Assembly (NCBI GenBank): GCA_021401465.1
Contig: JADDMT010000035.1
Coordinates: 248,001 to 312,000 of the forward strand
Source: Teratosphaeria epicoccoides
Lineage: Eukaryota; Ascomycota; Dothideomycetes; Mycosphaerellales; Teratosphaeriaceae
Reading direction: 5' to 3'
DNA: 64,000 nt
A program made the translations under genes and the position numbers. Each line of letters starts with the position of its first letter. The stretch's first letter is position 1. Under the pieces are notes generated by a model. It saw nothing but the letters and a program-made list of their open reading frames with translations. It did no database searches and was not told the DNA's origin. Shown here in pieces: positions 21,888 through 33,677 of the stretch.

Positions 21888-22764
21888 CTTGCCTGCGTGC
21901 CTGTTACATGTACCGTTCGGGATCATGCAATGCCGTTGCAGCAGATGCGTGTAGATGTACACAGATCCAGCAGGCCTCGAGCAGCAATGTGTATGTCTTG
22001 TGTCCCAGGTGCCCAGGTAACCAGTCGTCGGGTGTTGATTTCTTCTGTTGATGGGAGATTGCCCGTCCGAGTGACAGCGTCCACGGCAGCCAATTTCCAG
22101 GCTCCGGGACCAATGTAAGATCAACCTGTGGACTGTTAGTATCGCCCTCAAAGCCTCCTCCGACTCGCTAAACCATGTTGGCGGATTTGTTCTGGACACG
22201 GGAGAGAAGGCGGGAGAAGTGGGAGTGAGTGGTGTTTTGGTCGAAAACAACAGAGCGTCAGCACGACAACAGAGCTTCCGCAGCACATATCTTGGCCCGC
22301 CGCGACCTTTGTCCACTGTTTGTCCTCGACATCACGTGTCTCCACATGCTTCTGGGTTCACATGTCAAATACGCACGCCTCCTGCATCACAAGTGCCTTC
22401 TATGGGCCTGTCTGATAGCATATGTCAAACTATATGCTAAAGCACAGAAAATATCATGCTCCTCCCGTGTCAAAGCATACGCTCTGGCTTTGGGTCACAG
22501 GCCCACAGCACCTCAGGAACTTTGGCCGTGGAATGCTTCGGTTTCCGCTCACATGCTTATCCATTCAGAACAGCTGGCGTGGCACGGAAAACGGGTGGTG
22601 TCAGCATGCAAGCACTTGTCAAGTACCATATGCTCCCAAGCAGGGAAGACGCGCATGGTTGCACGAAGCAGAACCGAGACTCACTCATGCTGCATGTATC
22701 ACGATCTTTTGAATAGCCACGATCGGACTGAGTAGAGATGCAAGTGCCTCGAGGCATGCGACCA
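21888..22764. other. Intergenic
   Basis: Promoter of the RFX gene and 3' region of the amine oxidase. No coding potential that survives inspection. Confidence 0.45.
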
Positions 22765-24906
22765 TCACTGCCCACAATCATTACTCCCCCGCTTCTCTCC
22801 ACCCCCAAAAGCCATCCGACTAACACTATCCGCCACACCACTGACGCCCATCTTCCCCGCCGCAACCTGGCTCGGCGTGCTGCTATAGCTCGGCGGCACA
22901 TCCATACACGGATTCTGCGTGAAGAAATTCCTCGGCCTCAACAACACCGTCATTGGCTCCGCCGGCATCACAGGATAGTCCTCAGGCGAGGGGAAGTGTG
23001 TGAGCCCAAATGTATGCCACAGCACGACGTCCGTGTTCTCTAGCGACTCGTCCGGGGTCTCGGACATCCACATAGGGAGACCTTGACTTGGTGAGCCGGA
23101 GGTTTGAGGAACGTGCCGGCCGGCAGGATGGATCTGGTCGTCAGCGTCTGTTAAGATGAGTCAGTAGGATTGTGGACAAACGTGGAGAATCAAGGCTTTA
23201 CATTTTGTGACATGCACAGCATGACGTGCGAAACCTGCTCGCTTCCACACGAGACTGCCCTCTTTGGGCCAGAGCGGAGGCACTTCTCTGCTCACAAGCT
23301 TGTAAGACACCGGCTTCTTCGAGTACGGGTTGATCTTGTTCTCATTCGAAATCTCCCATGTCCTACTCGTGGACGCATCATAATCACTCTTCGCCGTCCC
23401 TTGCCTGTCCAGCTTCGTCTTCTTGACACAAAACGCATTACCCCAGAAGTTCTCCTTGCTGCCCACAGGCGCTTCAGCACGTACCGCATCAGCTACGAAG
23501 ACTGTGTTGTTCGGACCATCGATATTGGAGTCCAGACGCAAGCAGAACAGATGCTGGTGATTATGCGCGTTCACGCCAGGGTACACTTCCGTGCCCCAGG
23601 GCGCTGCAAACTCGCCTGGGTTCAAAGAGTACGTGTTGAGAATACCGGTGAGTTTGATCTCTATTTGAATCGTAGCATCCAACATGAAGATCCAGTATAC
23701 ACAGTACTCGTAATTCGCAGCCGTGAAGATCTGGCTGATAACAAGCTTGCGTGCTCTCGTGACTGTGCACGAGTCATCTCTGAAGTCCGTGTGCTTGAAC
23801 AGAATTCCTGCATCTTCCTCATGAATGCAGATCGCATTTTTGATCGTCTGCGCCTCGCCAGCACGATTGACGAAGTCGGCGTCCATATATTTGATCGCGC
23901 CTTTGCAGTCACACCCTAGAGCAAGTGAATTTGTCATATACCCACCCCCATACTCTCCAAGGTCAAATGCGTGTTTGCGCTGGTGCCATTGCTCCGGATT
24001 GCCATACGGCACTACCATTTCCGCCAGAGACATTCGCCAAAAGACTGGTCGAATGTTGCCTCGATCACTGAAGGAGATGTTCGAGAGCACTATACCTTCC
24101 CGATAGTTAAAGCCAACATGCACGCTCCAATTCTGCCAACTGATCGTCCGTCCATCAAGCGTGAATGATACCCCCTCCGGCTGTAAAATCTGAATGGGCT
24201 TGAGGTCTTGGCGGTAGCCGATCTCCTTGGCGACAGCATCTGCGTGGTAGTTGATCGGTGGCGCGGTATTGAGCGGCCGCCTGACTCTCGGCACGTCGAT
24301 GTGGATGATCTCCTCTGTGTCCGAGTTGAAGATTGGGCAGAAGTCTAGAGGGAATGTATACTGGCTGTCGTCGATGTGCGGGCGATAGTACATCAACGCT
24401 TGCTGCAGTCTGATGTTGGATCCGAATCTCTCGTCGTAGCCAATGGTCCATGGATCACAGTAGACTTTATGCATGTCTTCTGGAGGTATGCCAATGATGC
24501 CGCATTGCTCTATCACTTTTGGGTCCTTGCGAACTACCTTCTCGACTATCTGCAGGTCTTCCATAGTGATGAGCGGCTGGACGCCTTCTGTGAGACTCCA
24601 CTTGATCAGGCGGTTCTCGTCCAGATTCACAAGGCCGTCAAAGACTTTGCTGCCGCGACCGATCGCCACTACGTCTGCTACTCTGGCCGGTCTCACGGCT
24701 GCGTCCGGAGAGGCGACCCATCGCATCATCTCTGCTTTCCTGGGCTCCCATAATGTCACGGCGTTGAAGAATACGTCTGGATGGTCTTTTCTGACGATGG
24801 CGACCGCGGCGGTGATCTCATCTCGTGACAATGGATCGAATGGGTGCGGCCGAGCAACCTGGCCTGTGAGATGGTTCGCCATCTGCTGAAGGCGCTCGAG
24901 CACCAT
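22765..24906 (-). CDS. Copper amine oxidase (primary-amine oxidase, TPQ enzyme)
   Basis: Exons 24906-23202 and 23147-22765 join over a 54-bp intron to 695 residues. The enzyme oxidises primary amines to aldehydes with release of ammonia and hydrogen peroxide. The order is N2/N3-type domains, then the catalytic beta-sandwich. Key residues: the catalytic base Asp in AFDLGEYGGGYMTNSLALGCD, the quinone-forming Tyr399 in TAANYEYCVYW, two copper histidines in NAHNHQHLFCLRLD, and the third copper histidine in FGLTHFPSPEDYPVMP, which lies in exon 2. There is no signal peptide, so it is intracellular; the C-terminus (NDCGQ) is not a standard peroxisomal PTS1 signal. The tail after NPCMDVPPSY is Ser/Gly-rich. 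The intact active site supports a working enzyme. Confidence 0.95.
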
Positions 24907-25524
24907 GTTCGTGGCCTGGACTGGCTCCAGTGATCCGTTGCAAAACTGCTATCAGCACGCCGCGTAATGCGCGTAGTGAGACAATGAGGTTCGGTAGTGG
25001 TCAGGCCCTACCGCAAGACGGAGGTAATGCCTTTAGCGAAGCCCTGATACAAACGCGTACCCCACTGTGATCATAGAGCTTGCCCGTGCGCCGCGCGCTG
25101 ATAGCTATCCCGGCATGTCATGCGTGATTTGCCTTAGAGTAGTGCAACCCCTGTGAAGAAGCCTTTGACGCAGTGTACGCCTCGCCACCTGGCCACACTA
25201 TCTACGTGCGAGGGAGGGATTTCGAATCCAAGAGTTCCCGTTAGACGTAGTTGCCTGACACCTGGCCATCACCTGAACGGACCTTGGGCGGATCTCAGAA
25301 TGACAGGATAATACCAAGGGTGCATAGCAAAACGTTCAGTTGAGCTTGCAGGGCTTGTTGATTGCCAAAAAAAAGGTAGTGCGTGTTTGTGTGTTGAGAT
25401 TTCTCCGCTCAAGGATCTGAGGGGCCAATCTAATCGCCATGTAACAAACGAAGAGACATACAAGATGATCTAGGCCCGATCTGCAGAATTGCAACCATTG
25501 AGAACACACCACACAGCATTCTAT
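24907..25524. other. Intergenic, divergent promoters
   Basis: Between the start of the amine oxidase (minus) and the small secreted protein (plus). A stretch near 25214 resembles a tRNA T-loop only by chance; no cloverleaf could be drawn. Confidence 0.45.
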
Positions 25525-25923
25525 ATGATCGACACAATGCCTCCAGTCCTTGTCTCTCTGTTGGCGGCCCTGTCGACACTGCTCACTCATCACGCCTTAG
25601 TGTCAGCCGGAACTTTGGTGGACTTTCTGAGCGCTGTGGTTTACGGACGTGGCAACGGCCTGTGCCATCATTTATCCGCTGGAGGATACGGCCGGGGCCG
25701 CTTGAAGTTCGCTACTGACGAAGCAGAGTGCATCAACTTCAAACAGATGAGATTGGAGTGCTTCACTGCGAGTCCTGTCGTTGGTAACAAGAAACAAGCA
25801 GTATACACATGCGGCAACAATCCGCTCCAGGAATGCGTTCAGTACGAGCTCGGCGTCGAAGTAAACCAAGGGGAAAGCGGACTAACGCATCACACCAAAG
25901 CGTCCAGAAGGAGAAAAAGCTGA
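25525..25923 (+). CDS. Small secreted cysteine-containing protein, hypothetical
   Basis: One open frame of 132 residues from 25525, or 128 from the ATG at 25537 (MPPVLVSLLAALST), which starts a clear signal peptide cut near LVSA/GTLVDF. The mature part of about 100 residues has five cysteines (GLCHHLS, AECINF, LECFT, YTCGN, QECVQ) and a basic tail ending ASRRRKS. I recognise no family. Size, signal peptide and cysteines are what one sees in secreted effectors or small extracellular proteins of fungi, but this is inference. The odd cysteine count and the lysine-rich tail could mean that the last part is intron or 3' sequence. Confidence 0.5.
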   Translation: MIDTMPPVLVSLLAALSTLLTHHALVSAGTLVDFLSAVVYGRGNGLCHHLSAGGYGRGRLKFATDEAECINFKQMRLECFTASPVVGNKKQAVYTCGNNPLQECVQYELGVEVNQGESGLTHHTKASRRRKS

Positions 25924-26118
25924 TGGCAATTACGCTTGTACCACAGCAATCCGTCCTTTCGTAGACATGATCATAGCAAGCACAGTCGCGACAGACGACC
26001 CAAAGTAGCAGCATCTGATTCAGGAATGCGATATTGAGGAGGGCTCTGGCGAGTCTTTACAAGGCGTGTATCTTCATAAACAGTGAGCTCACGACGCACA
26101 TCAAATGCCATTGGACCA

Positions 26119-26706
26119 TCAAGCCTCAGGCTTTCCGAGCCTATGGGACTGATTATGATAGACGACTCGGCGCAGGGCGCAGAGGGCGCGCGGATCGAAT
26201 TCTCTAGGCGCGATCATAAGGGTGTTACTCAGGCTGTTGGAGATGTTCCGCCCGGCTGGCTCGTGGATTAAGGTTGGGGTTTGCCGTAGACTCGAACGGT
26301 AGCGAGCTTGTGAAGCTGTTGAGTGAATGCGACGGCGGATCACCACATTGATCTCATGCAAGAAGGCTGCGTAGGCGTCAGTCTTCATGGCAGCAAGAGA
26401 GCGGGCGTCTTGCATGACTGACTGGATGGAAATGGGCATTCCGCTCGAGCTTGCGCAGAGTTCGACAATCGGCATATGTTGGAACGGGACTTCAGGAGTG
26501 TGAATATATGGGACTTGAAGAGTGTGATCAGCGCAGTTGCTCCACCTTTTTTGCTCGATATGGACTACTATACTGCCTTCACTTTTTATGAGTGGTGTAT
26601 CTCGGTCTTTGACCATATCGCTGATTAAGCGTAGTACACTTTTGACATCATGGCGCGTGTGACGCGTCGGATGCAGCTGGCATAGGTACTCCGTCGCAAT
26701 CGCCAT
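26119..26706 (-). CDS. Hypothetical protein, doubtful
   Basis: An open frame of 195 codons (MAIATEYLCQLHPTR) with no domain, signal peptide or membrane span that I recognise. It is the longest frame in a 2.3-kb gene-poor stretch. Its start codon sits next to a 20-bp palindrome (26718-26737). It could be a lineage-specific gene or a chance frame. Confidence 0.3.
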   Translation of the reverse strand: MAIATEYLCQLHPTRHTRHDVKSVLRLISDMVKDRDTPLIKSEGSIVVHIEQKRWSNCADHTLQVPYIHTPEVPFQHMPIVELCASSSGMPISIQSVMQDARSLAAMKTDAYAAFLHEINVVIRRRIHSTASQARYRSSLRQTPTLIHEPAGRNISNSLSNTLMIAPREFDPRALCALRRVVYHNQSHRLGKPEA

Positions 26707-28237
26707 ATAGTGATGTTATATAGTGATATCACTATATCCACAAGCGCTCGAAGCTACGCCTAAAAACGACACAAAGTCCGCAGAACTTGAGCTCCTTGGA
26801 AGGAAAACTAATATTCCAGAAAGCCTGAAGACAAAAAGATTTGACTTAGTACTCTGGTGAGCTAGTACACTTAGTCATTAGAACCCGCTCAATTGGTGAA
26901 GGCGGCGCAATAGGTATAGTAGGGGTAATGCTAATAGTGACAATGATGGTAGTATTGAAATTAGACAAGATCTATAGAAGCACTAGGAGCGACTCCAGAT
27001 TCTACCTCCTACTGAATTTAATCACGTCATACCGTGTGAAGAGCGCGCCTCATATGGCAGATAGCGTATCACTGTGTATTATTCCCAGTAATTGCCCGCC
27101 CGACCATTTTCTCCTCTGCTCCTCTGCTCTCGCTATGGTCGGCCCTAGTATTCAGCGTGTTCGCATGATCATGTGGTACATTGCTTGTGTAAAAAGATCT
27201 GGGCATCATCTGGGTAATGCTCCGCTTCATCTGGTAATTGTGGTGATGATCTCAAGCAGGTGAATGGTTCTGTCCCTATGCTAACCCATGCAGCCCACGC
27301 CTGCTCCAGCTTTTCCTCACATTGCTATAGGTTTGGTCCTCCGAGACCTGCGATGCCATGCCGCATTTAACGGTGGCATGTGGTCTCGCGCGAGAACATT
27401 TCGGAGAAGTTTGAGGCCGGAATTTGGAAGTTCCGTTTTGCATTGGGGGAAAATGGAAGACATTTCCTGCAAGCTTCACAATATAGGTTCAGCATTTCGT
27501 CCTCTTCCTAACACTGCTAGCACTGTACTTCCAGGCTCCGTTGCAGGCGTACCCGGAGTTTGCCTGCCATGTCACGATCCAGGATCTGTTGATGATACGG
27601 CGCCTCGGTATCAGCCCTCCTGCATTCCGACTTCACTTCATGACACTCCTGAAGTATCCTCGCATTTGCCGGATCGTCACTGGAACGCATTGGATCCTCA
27701 TGCAGCCTATCATTGTTGTTACTAGCACCAACCGGAATTCTAATCCTATCTGGGGATTCCACGATAGGGCATCCTGCATGGAGTTAATGGACCTAGCTGT
27801 CTGGCTGACAAGCCGCTCACGATTTTATGGCAAGCACGACCGTGATCCGCGGTATGACATAACGAAGGACTCTTTTCCACACACATTGGGCAACCTCGTT
27901 GAACTACGGCTTCCCATAACTCGTAGCGTGTGGCAAAAGGTCCGTGTGCAGAGCTTTTGGCAAGACTGCAAGTGCGATTGAGCCAAGTGAAATCGAATCA
28001 AGGGCACGCGGTAGGCAGCGACCTGCAACCATGGCGCTGGTCTCGCTACAAATTCGGGAGGAAGTTGCGTGACTGCCTATTCAAGTCTTCATTCGAGTCT
28101 CACGCAAGTGTAAGTGGTATGTGCGTTATAGCTGGCCTTTAACATCATGCTCGGATCTACTCGATCCTTTACTTCTCTTCACCACTCCCTACCACGGAAC
28201 GCTATTATATCCATAACCAAGCAGCGCTGTCAAGACC
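26707..28237. other. Gene-poor stretch
   Basis: AT-richer near 26700-27050, with short repeats of ATATAGTGAT. An open plus frame at 27541-27981 (146 codons) has no recognised domain. The last 200 bases before 28238 are the promoter of the next gene. Confidence 0.4.
26718..26737. repeat. Perfect 20-bp palindrome
   Basis: The sequence ATATAGTGATATCACTATAT reads the same on both strands. A direct partial copy (ATATAGTGAT) lies at 26705-26714. It could be a dimeric protein-binding site or part of an old transposon end. Confidence 0.8.
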
Positions 28238-29866
28238 ATGGACGACGAGGCTGTGGAGGTCTTGGATCTCACGCAAGCATGCGGTAGCGACGGCTTGCCA
28301 TGTACCGCATCATTGCGCAAGCCCCCAAGCGGTGATAGTGAAGGAAATGACCAGAGCAATGCTCACACAGTCCCGCCGAGCAATCACAGCATGTCACTCA
28401 ACTCTGGTAGTCTTCGTAACTCCACTGCGAAGAACGACCAAGCCAAGCTGACTGCAACTGGGCTACATGAGGTCAGGCCCCAAACGCCGGCTTCGTTCGG
28501 GAACACTGAAGCAAAACGGCGGTGTCGAGCGCTGCAAAGTCGTGCCAGAACCCCGTCGCCAGCTTTTAGACGCCCAAGGCTCCCGCTTCGAGCCGACCAC
28601 ATGGACGACGATTCAATCTCCGAGCAAACTGGTCTCAAGACGCCTGCTACATCACGCAAGCGTACCCACGAGAAGATGCTGACACCGCCAAGCACTCAGG
28701 CGGTCAGAAACACCAGCTGGAGTTATGCTCTTGCTGCGCGCCGACGGGAGAGATTACTTAGAAACGATCGGCGCCACAAAAACGCAATGATCGATCAGTC
28801 GTCACCACTTGCGAAGATGACCAAGTGGGCGCACACTAGTAACCCAACTGTTGACAATGGCTTTTTGACGGATGGGCGGCGCATCGAGGCTAGTCTCAAC
28901 AGTTTGCTGCGTCAAGGCGGTGCCCTCGTCGACTCTTCGGCACTGACCAGCGACACAGATGCGGTTGCTGGAACGCCAGCTGCGAGTCAGCCTACTTCAG
29001 TCGATGAGCCTAGCGATGCACCTAACCATCCACAGTTGTCGCCTGCTCAGCGTCGTGAGTTGTGGAGCAAATTCACTGAGGATGAGGAAACAGGCCAGTT
29101 GAAGTTCTGTGATTGCGAATCCCATCGCAGCTCCAACAGCGAGGATCAGCGCGCAGACCGTGAGCGTCGTACCAATCATCCGTCGGAGAGCCACGGCGAC
29201 GCCCAACACCTATCAGTAAAGACAAAACAATGCCAGAGCTGCGGTGGTGCCAAAGTCAAGCAGGACAAGAGGGAGCTCTTCGCCAGGCAGTGGCAGGAGC
29301 TGTTTGGCCCGGGGGCAGCAGCATCTCAGCAGCTTGGAGTTGAGCGGCCAGAAGTTGCTGCGAGGTTGGTAAGACTTGGTGATGGCAGTTTGCTCGATTC
29401 AGTGGACGGGCCAAGTCTCGAAGGTCATTCGCCTGATCTGAATGCAGCACCGGGTACGGAGATGGACCGCCTTGTCGCCGTCAACGAGCAGCTGCGCACT
29501 ACGATCATGGAGCTGCTCTGCAAGCTAGACGTCGGGGTAAGCAACTCTGATCCCGGTTCCACACACGATCAAGCTAACGCTTAGGTCCAGCTCAAGACTA
29601 TCGCCACCCGCCAAGAAGCTTCTAACGCCGCTTCCAAGGAGTCCCTCGCCAACCTCAAGACCGAGTTCCGCGAGTTGCAAAAGCACATGGACAAGACTTT
29701 CTTCAACTTTGCCGAGCAAATGAGCACCGCGATCGAGGATCAGAGTCGTCTGGTGACCGCGGCTGGGAGTCGACGCACTCGTATCGGAGACCTCCCTCAA
29801 GATCGCATGCTGGAGGCTGCTGAGGCGCTCAGGAGGAGGTTTGCTAGTAGTGATGAGGAGGAGTGA
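28238..29866 (+). CDS. Hypothetical protein, probably nuclear, with C-terminal coiled coil
   Basis: Exons 28238-29536 and 29585-29866 join in frame across a 48-bp intron to 526 residues. The first 300 residues are polar and low in complexity, with basic patches (KRRCRALQSRARTPS, SRKRTHEK) that could be nuclear localisation signals. Two small cysteine pairs occur in the middle (KFCDCESH and KQCQSCGGAKVKQDK). The last 100 residues, spanning the junction, are a likely coiled coil (EQLRTTIMELLCKLDVG, then ATRQEASNAASKESLANL and FRELQKHMDKTFFNF), ending in an acidic tail SSDEEE. I do not recognise the family. The length, single clean intron and structured C-terminus make a real gene likely. Confidence 0.7.
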
Positions 29867-30233
29867 CTGCACCGCTAGACTGAAAAAGAGACCAGCCGTC
29901 CAAGGATACTGGAACGGCAATTGGGCACAGATCAGCATTGGATCGACGGTTGTAGCGCACTAGACGCTTCGCATACTTACACATGAATACGCCACACGGT
30001 GAAAGGCGGTCGCTGCGAGGTTGAAATTCAGGCCGCGCGCCTTGAATCCAGCCCACAGCATTCAGCACACAACAGACAAACGAGAAATGAAACCCAATCT
30101 TGGTAAAGTGCCATTGTCGTTGCTGCTCGTGACCTCAGCCCTTACCCAATCTCCATGCCCTGCCTCAGAATCCTCACACAACGCAAACGCTATCATATGC
30201 CATGCAACCCAGATCACTCTCCGCGAAACGCAG
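29867..30233. other. Intergenic, convergent gene ends
   Basis: Space between the 3' ends of the hypothetical gene and the dioxygenase. Nothing supported. Confidence 0.5.
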
Positions 30234-31313
30234 CTACAAATGCGAAGACGGCGCAGAAACCTGATGCATGCCCTTCGGCGCCAGCACAATATCCAGCTCC
30301 AACTCCCTTGTCGCCGGACCCCCCGGCCCCTTATGCGGTCCCACTTCTGCCGGAATCACACCCTCCTTTATTGGCACAAAGTCCACCACCAGATCGTCCT
30401 TGACCGCAAACACGGTGTCCGTCTCCAACCACGGGTCGTCTTTCGGGTAGATCTGGGTAATGACGGGCTTGTAGTCGTCGTGTGTGATCATCAGATGGAT
30501 GTGTGCGGGTCGCATCGGGTGTCTGTCCAGCGCTTGCAGGAGTTGCCAGCTTGGGCCGTCTTGGGGGAGGGAATAGGCAGTAGGTCGCAGGCAGTAGAGT
30601 CTGTACTCGCCGTTTGCGTCTGTCTTCATCTTGCCCCGCAGGTTGTTGTCGGATTGATTGTCGGGGTCTTGGAAGTCGTATTTGCCGTTGCTTGAGGCTT
30701 CTGTGAAGTAGGACGTGGGTCAGAATGTGGATTTCGCAGGAGTTGAAAGTTAGTACGTACGCCAGAAGTCAAATGTGACGTTGGGAATTGGCTTGTTGGT
30801 CGCGAGATCGCGAATGATGCCGTGCATGTAAGTCACTATACCCTCGTGCTTATCTTGGATTACAGAGTCGCCCAGCTTGCGCCATGGTGCGTTGGGTGAC
30901 CAAAAAGGCCCGAGAATGGCGGCAGATGTTGGGGGAGAGTATGTCGGGTCATCGATTTGGACGAGGTTGGCAATCTCGGTGATCAGTCTGCGAAGCGTGG
31001 TCAATGGCTGTTCTGCAGGCTTCGTGGCTGGGTCATGTTGGACACACGATTCGAATCCAGTGATATCAGACAGTCTGTGCATCTCATTTCTCTTGCCATT
31101 GCTCTCCGCCCAGATCTTGCCGGTTTCGTTGAAGAATTTCACGCCGGCCAACCATTCTTCTGGCGTGAGATCTACCTCGCGAGCAAAGTCGTGCAAATGC
31201 CTAATGCCTGCAGCGAAGATCTGCCGGAACCGAGGGCTCGTCTTTGGCCCAGAGGTGTCTATGACATGCTGGGTGAAGTTTGGGTCGTACTTGTGCTCTG
31301 TGTTGGACGACAT
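30234..31313 (-). CDS. Intradiol ring-cleavage dioxygenase (catechol/hydroxyquinol 1,2-dioxygenase)
   Basis: Exons 31313-30761 and 30700-30234 join over a 60-bp intron to 339 residues. The enzyme opens catechol or hydroxyquinol rings between the two hydroxyls, feeding aromatic breakdown products towards the 3-oxoadipate pathway. The N-terminal dimerisation helices (about 10-110) are followed by the catalytic sandwich. All four iron ligands are present: Tyr192 in QASSNGKYDFQ, Tyr227 in RPTAYSLPQDG, and His251 and His253 in RPAHIHLM. Their spacing (35, 24, 2) is nearly that of bacterial catechol 1,2-dioxygenase (36, 24, 2). There is no signal peptide, so it is cytosolic. The substrate cannot be fixed from sequence. 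Confidence 0.94.
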
Positions 31314-31865
31314 TGTGGCGGTGTTGGTGCAAGCTGGAGGTTGTAGTAATGAGTCTCCAGACGGTGCTCGCGATACCTTGAGACTCCAAGAGAAGGAGGC
31401 AGACGAGAGAAAGGAGACGAGACCTATGAGAACGGTATATGAAGCCTACCTGCGATCCCGTGGACTCCGCCATTCTTTGTCGCAGCGGACGGATCTGTCG
31501 CGGCAGATCAGTCGGTGCACAGTGACGGCAGCAGGACTCGGCTCTGAATGGCAAATCATATCGGCTTGCTCCCTGAGTGCTGTATCTGCTAGCGCCAAAC
31601 CGCCCCACCACGTTATTGCGGGGATGCATAATATATGGCAGGAAATGTCTTTATCCTCAACTCTCTGCGCTTGTCACGCCGATCTATCTTCGGCACGGCC
31701 ATCCGAAATGCTTCCTGCTTGGTAGACCAACAGGAACACAGACATCTCACCTGACATACAATCCCGTAGGGCTGCATTCGGCACACGCTCCCGGCATCTT
31801 GGACAATCAGGTACCCATCGCCACCCAACGGCTTAAAAAGATCCACGCCGGCATCCATTTCAGTA
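31314..31865. other. Intergenic, divergent promoters
   Basis: Between the dioxygenase start (minus) and the F-box-like gene start (plus). Open frames here are antisense or chance. Confidence 0.45.
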
Positions 31866-32531
31866 ATGGCAGCTTCATGGCTGCATCTGCCTGCTGAGCT
31901 CAGACTCGGGATCTACGACTCCCTGCCAGATCTTTGGCCTGGCAGATACGAGGTCATCGGCGGCAACGTAGAGTTCACCCCACCCATATGTAGGCCCTGC
32001 GCGGTACTGCGCGCTGAGACTGTGCCTGTATACGTTGGTAATGCGCACTTTGCCATACAAGCCGCCCGACCGGACGTCGAGTCCGCAGTGCGCAGATGGC
32101 TGCGTGAAATTGGGCTTGCTGGTATCAAGAAGCTTAGAAGCCTGCAATGGAGCTGCCATTGGACCGTCAGGATGCCTACAAAAGGAGAAGGCCACGTAGG
32201 GTTCTATCTACGCCTTGAGCGGACAGGTAAAGATCAACGGACGTGCGCCGCGGGAACGTCACCGATCGCGCGAGGCATGAGGCTTGAGAGCGTGGAGCTG
32301 CTTCGCGACACTGTCAAGCAGCATCTTGGATTTGCAATGCTGATTCGCGAGCACGCCAACCTCACCCTTGCGGATATCTTGATGTTGCTGAAGGCTATGA
32401 GCATCGTGGCCGATCATTCGATACCTGCATTCAATCCTGATCAGTCTGATATGGCAAGACAGCGGCGTTGCGAAATCTGGTCGAGCATGGAGCGTCAGCT
32501 CGTGCTTCTTGTCATGCGGCCATGCGGGTAA
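31866..32531 (+). CDS. F-box-like hypothetical protein
   Basis: Open frame of 221 residues starting MAASWLHLPAELRLGIYDSLPDL, which matches the opening helix pattern of fungal F-box/2EXR-type proteins (LPAELRxxIY). The middle contains LRAETVPVYVGNAHF, similar to the (R)xEalpvfy...fxf strand pattern of such proteins. The C-terminal half is helical and less typical. Such proteins often act as substrate receptors of SCF ubiquitin ligases, but many fungal members have no known role. An intron near 32225 (GACAGGTAAAG) is possible but not needed to keep the frame open. Confidence 0.6.
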   Translation: MAASWLHLPAELRLGIYDSLPDLWPGRYEVIGGNVEFTPPICRPCAVLRAETVPVYVGNAHFAIQAARPDVESAVRRWLREIGLAGIKKLRSLQWSCHWTVRMPTKGEGHVGFYLRLERTGKDQRTCAAGTSPIARGMRLESVELLRDTVKQHLGFAMLIREHANLTLADILMLLKAMSIVADHSIPAFNPDQSDMARQRRCEIWSSMERQLVLLVMRPCG

Positions 32532-32922
32532 TTATAAGCCAGTCTATCAGATCCCACTCCTGGTGGGAACGAAGCTATGGAAATCCAATTGGATAGAGCA
32601 GAGACATCTGCAGCGTGGCAAGTCGATCACAGCAACACTCGTTATGACTATGACAAAAACCATAATACATACGCCTGATACCACATCCTGGCAAGTCAGT
32701 CTCAGATCTCTAACACGTTCTCAGCACAGACGAAGTCTCGTCTGTCGCACACATTGTACATGTACTGACCAATCTCATTCCAAACAATCCACGTTTCTGT
32801 GCCAAAGATATAATACTGCCAACGCCGTCCAAAGCAACCGCCTACTCAAGATCGGCACTCTGTGCCACACCTCGACACCAACTCTCAAACCCACCACATC
32901 GCACTCTCCAACAGATCCGCCG
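32532..32922. other. Intergenic
   Basis: Open upstream in continuity with the next frame, but of low coding quality. I take it as 3' and promoter sequence. Confidence 0.4.
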
Positions 32923-33438
32923 ATGGCTAGTCCGCAGAGTCCAACACGAACGTGCACTGATACGAATACCACAAAACGCAGCCGCAAGCGACCACCATTC
33001 TGCGCGCCTTCTCGAATCTTCTCCAAGATCCTCCCCTTCGACGAGTACCTCCACACCGCCCCCGACGCCCTCATGCAACGCACATTCCTTCTCAGCCCTT
33101 CGAAAGAGTCCTTACAGACGTCGATCCGCGACTCAGCGTATGGCGTGGAACCAGACGAGGACTACACTCAAAAGTCGCGGTTCGAAGCTCACGGTGTAGG
33201 AACAGGTGTGGATCATCGCTCGTCAGTACAGGTGTCCCCGACGGTAGGTAGGTCATGTCAGGCTCGTTCAGTGGTGGCGAGGAACTGGTGGTTCGTGGTC
33301 AGGAAGTCCGATGAGGTGCAGTGTTCTGTGTCTCGGAGGTGTGGACAGGTGAGGGAGAAGATCAAACGTGAGGTTTGGAGAGGAAGGCGATCGGGTGGGA
33401 TGTGGAGGGTGGGTAGTGTGACTGAGATGATTACCTAG
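32923..33438 (+). CDS. Hypothetical protein
   Basis: From the ATG at 32923 the frame gives 171 residues. The first 100 (KRSRKRPPFCAPSRIFSK, then LPFDEYLHTAPDALMQR and FLLSPSKESLQTSI) look like real, basic and structured protein. The last 70 are Arg/Val/Trp-rich and less convincing; an intron with donor near 33227 or 33243 may remove part of them. No family recognised. Confidence 0.4.
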   Translation: MASPQSPTRTCTDTNTTKRSRKRPPFCAPSRIFSKILPFDEYLHTAPDALMQRTFLLSPSKESLQTSIRDSAYGVEPDEDYTQKSRFEAHGVGTGVDHRSSVQVSPTVGRSCQARSVVARNWWFVVRKSDEVQCSVSRRCGQVREKIKREVWRGRRSGGMWRVGSVTEMIT

Positions 33439-33677
33439 TGCCGGCGGGGCTGGAGAGACGTCTGAATAGATGGCGTCAGCAGTGCTGTGTCTAATTACAG
33501 GTAAATGAAATCACAAGCACGAGTCACTGCATCCCATACCGAGTCACCGTTCATTTGAGATAGATCGATATCCTCCACCGTATCTCCTTGTCCTACACGA
33601 TCTATGCGGCCTGACTCCAAAGCTGCAAACCCAGGCTACTTTTCTCTCTTCCACCGCTACGCAATAAGCGGAATCAC

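Noticed and set aside
25200..25260. Possible tRNA (GGATTTCGAATCC-like T-loop)
   Set aside because: No acceptor, D or anticodon stems can be drawn around it.
30877..31725. 282-codon plus-strand open frame
   Set aside because: Overlaps, antisense, the first exon of the ring-cleavage dioxygenase, whose active site is complete.
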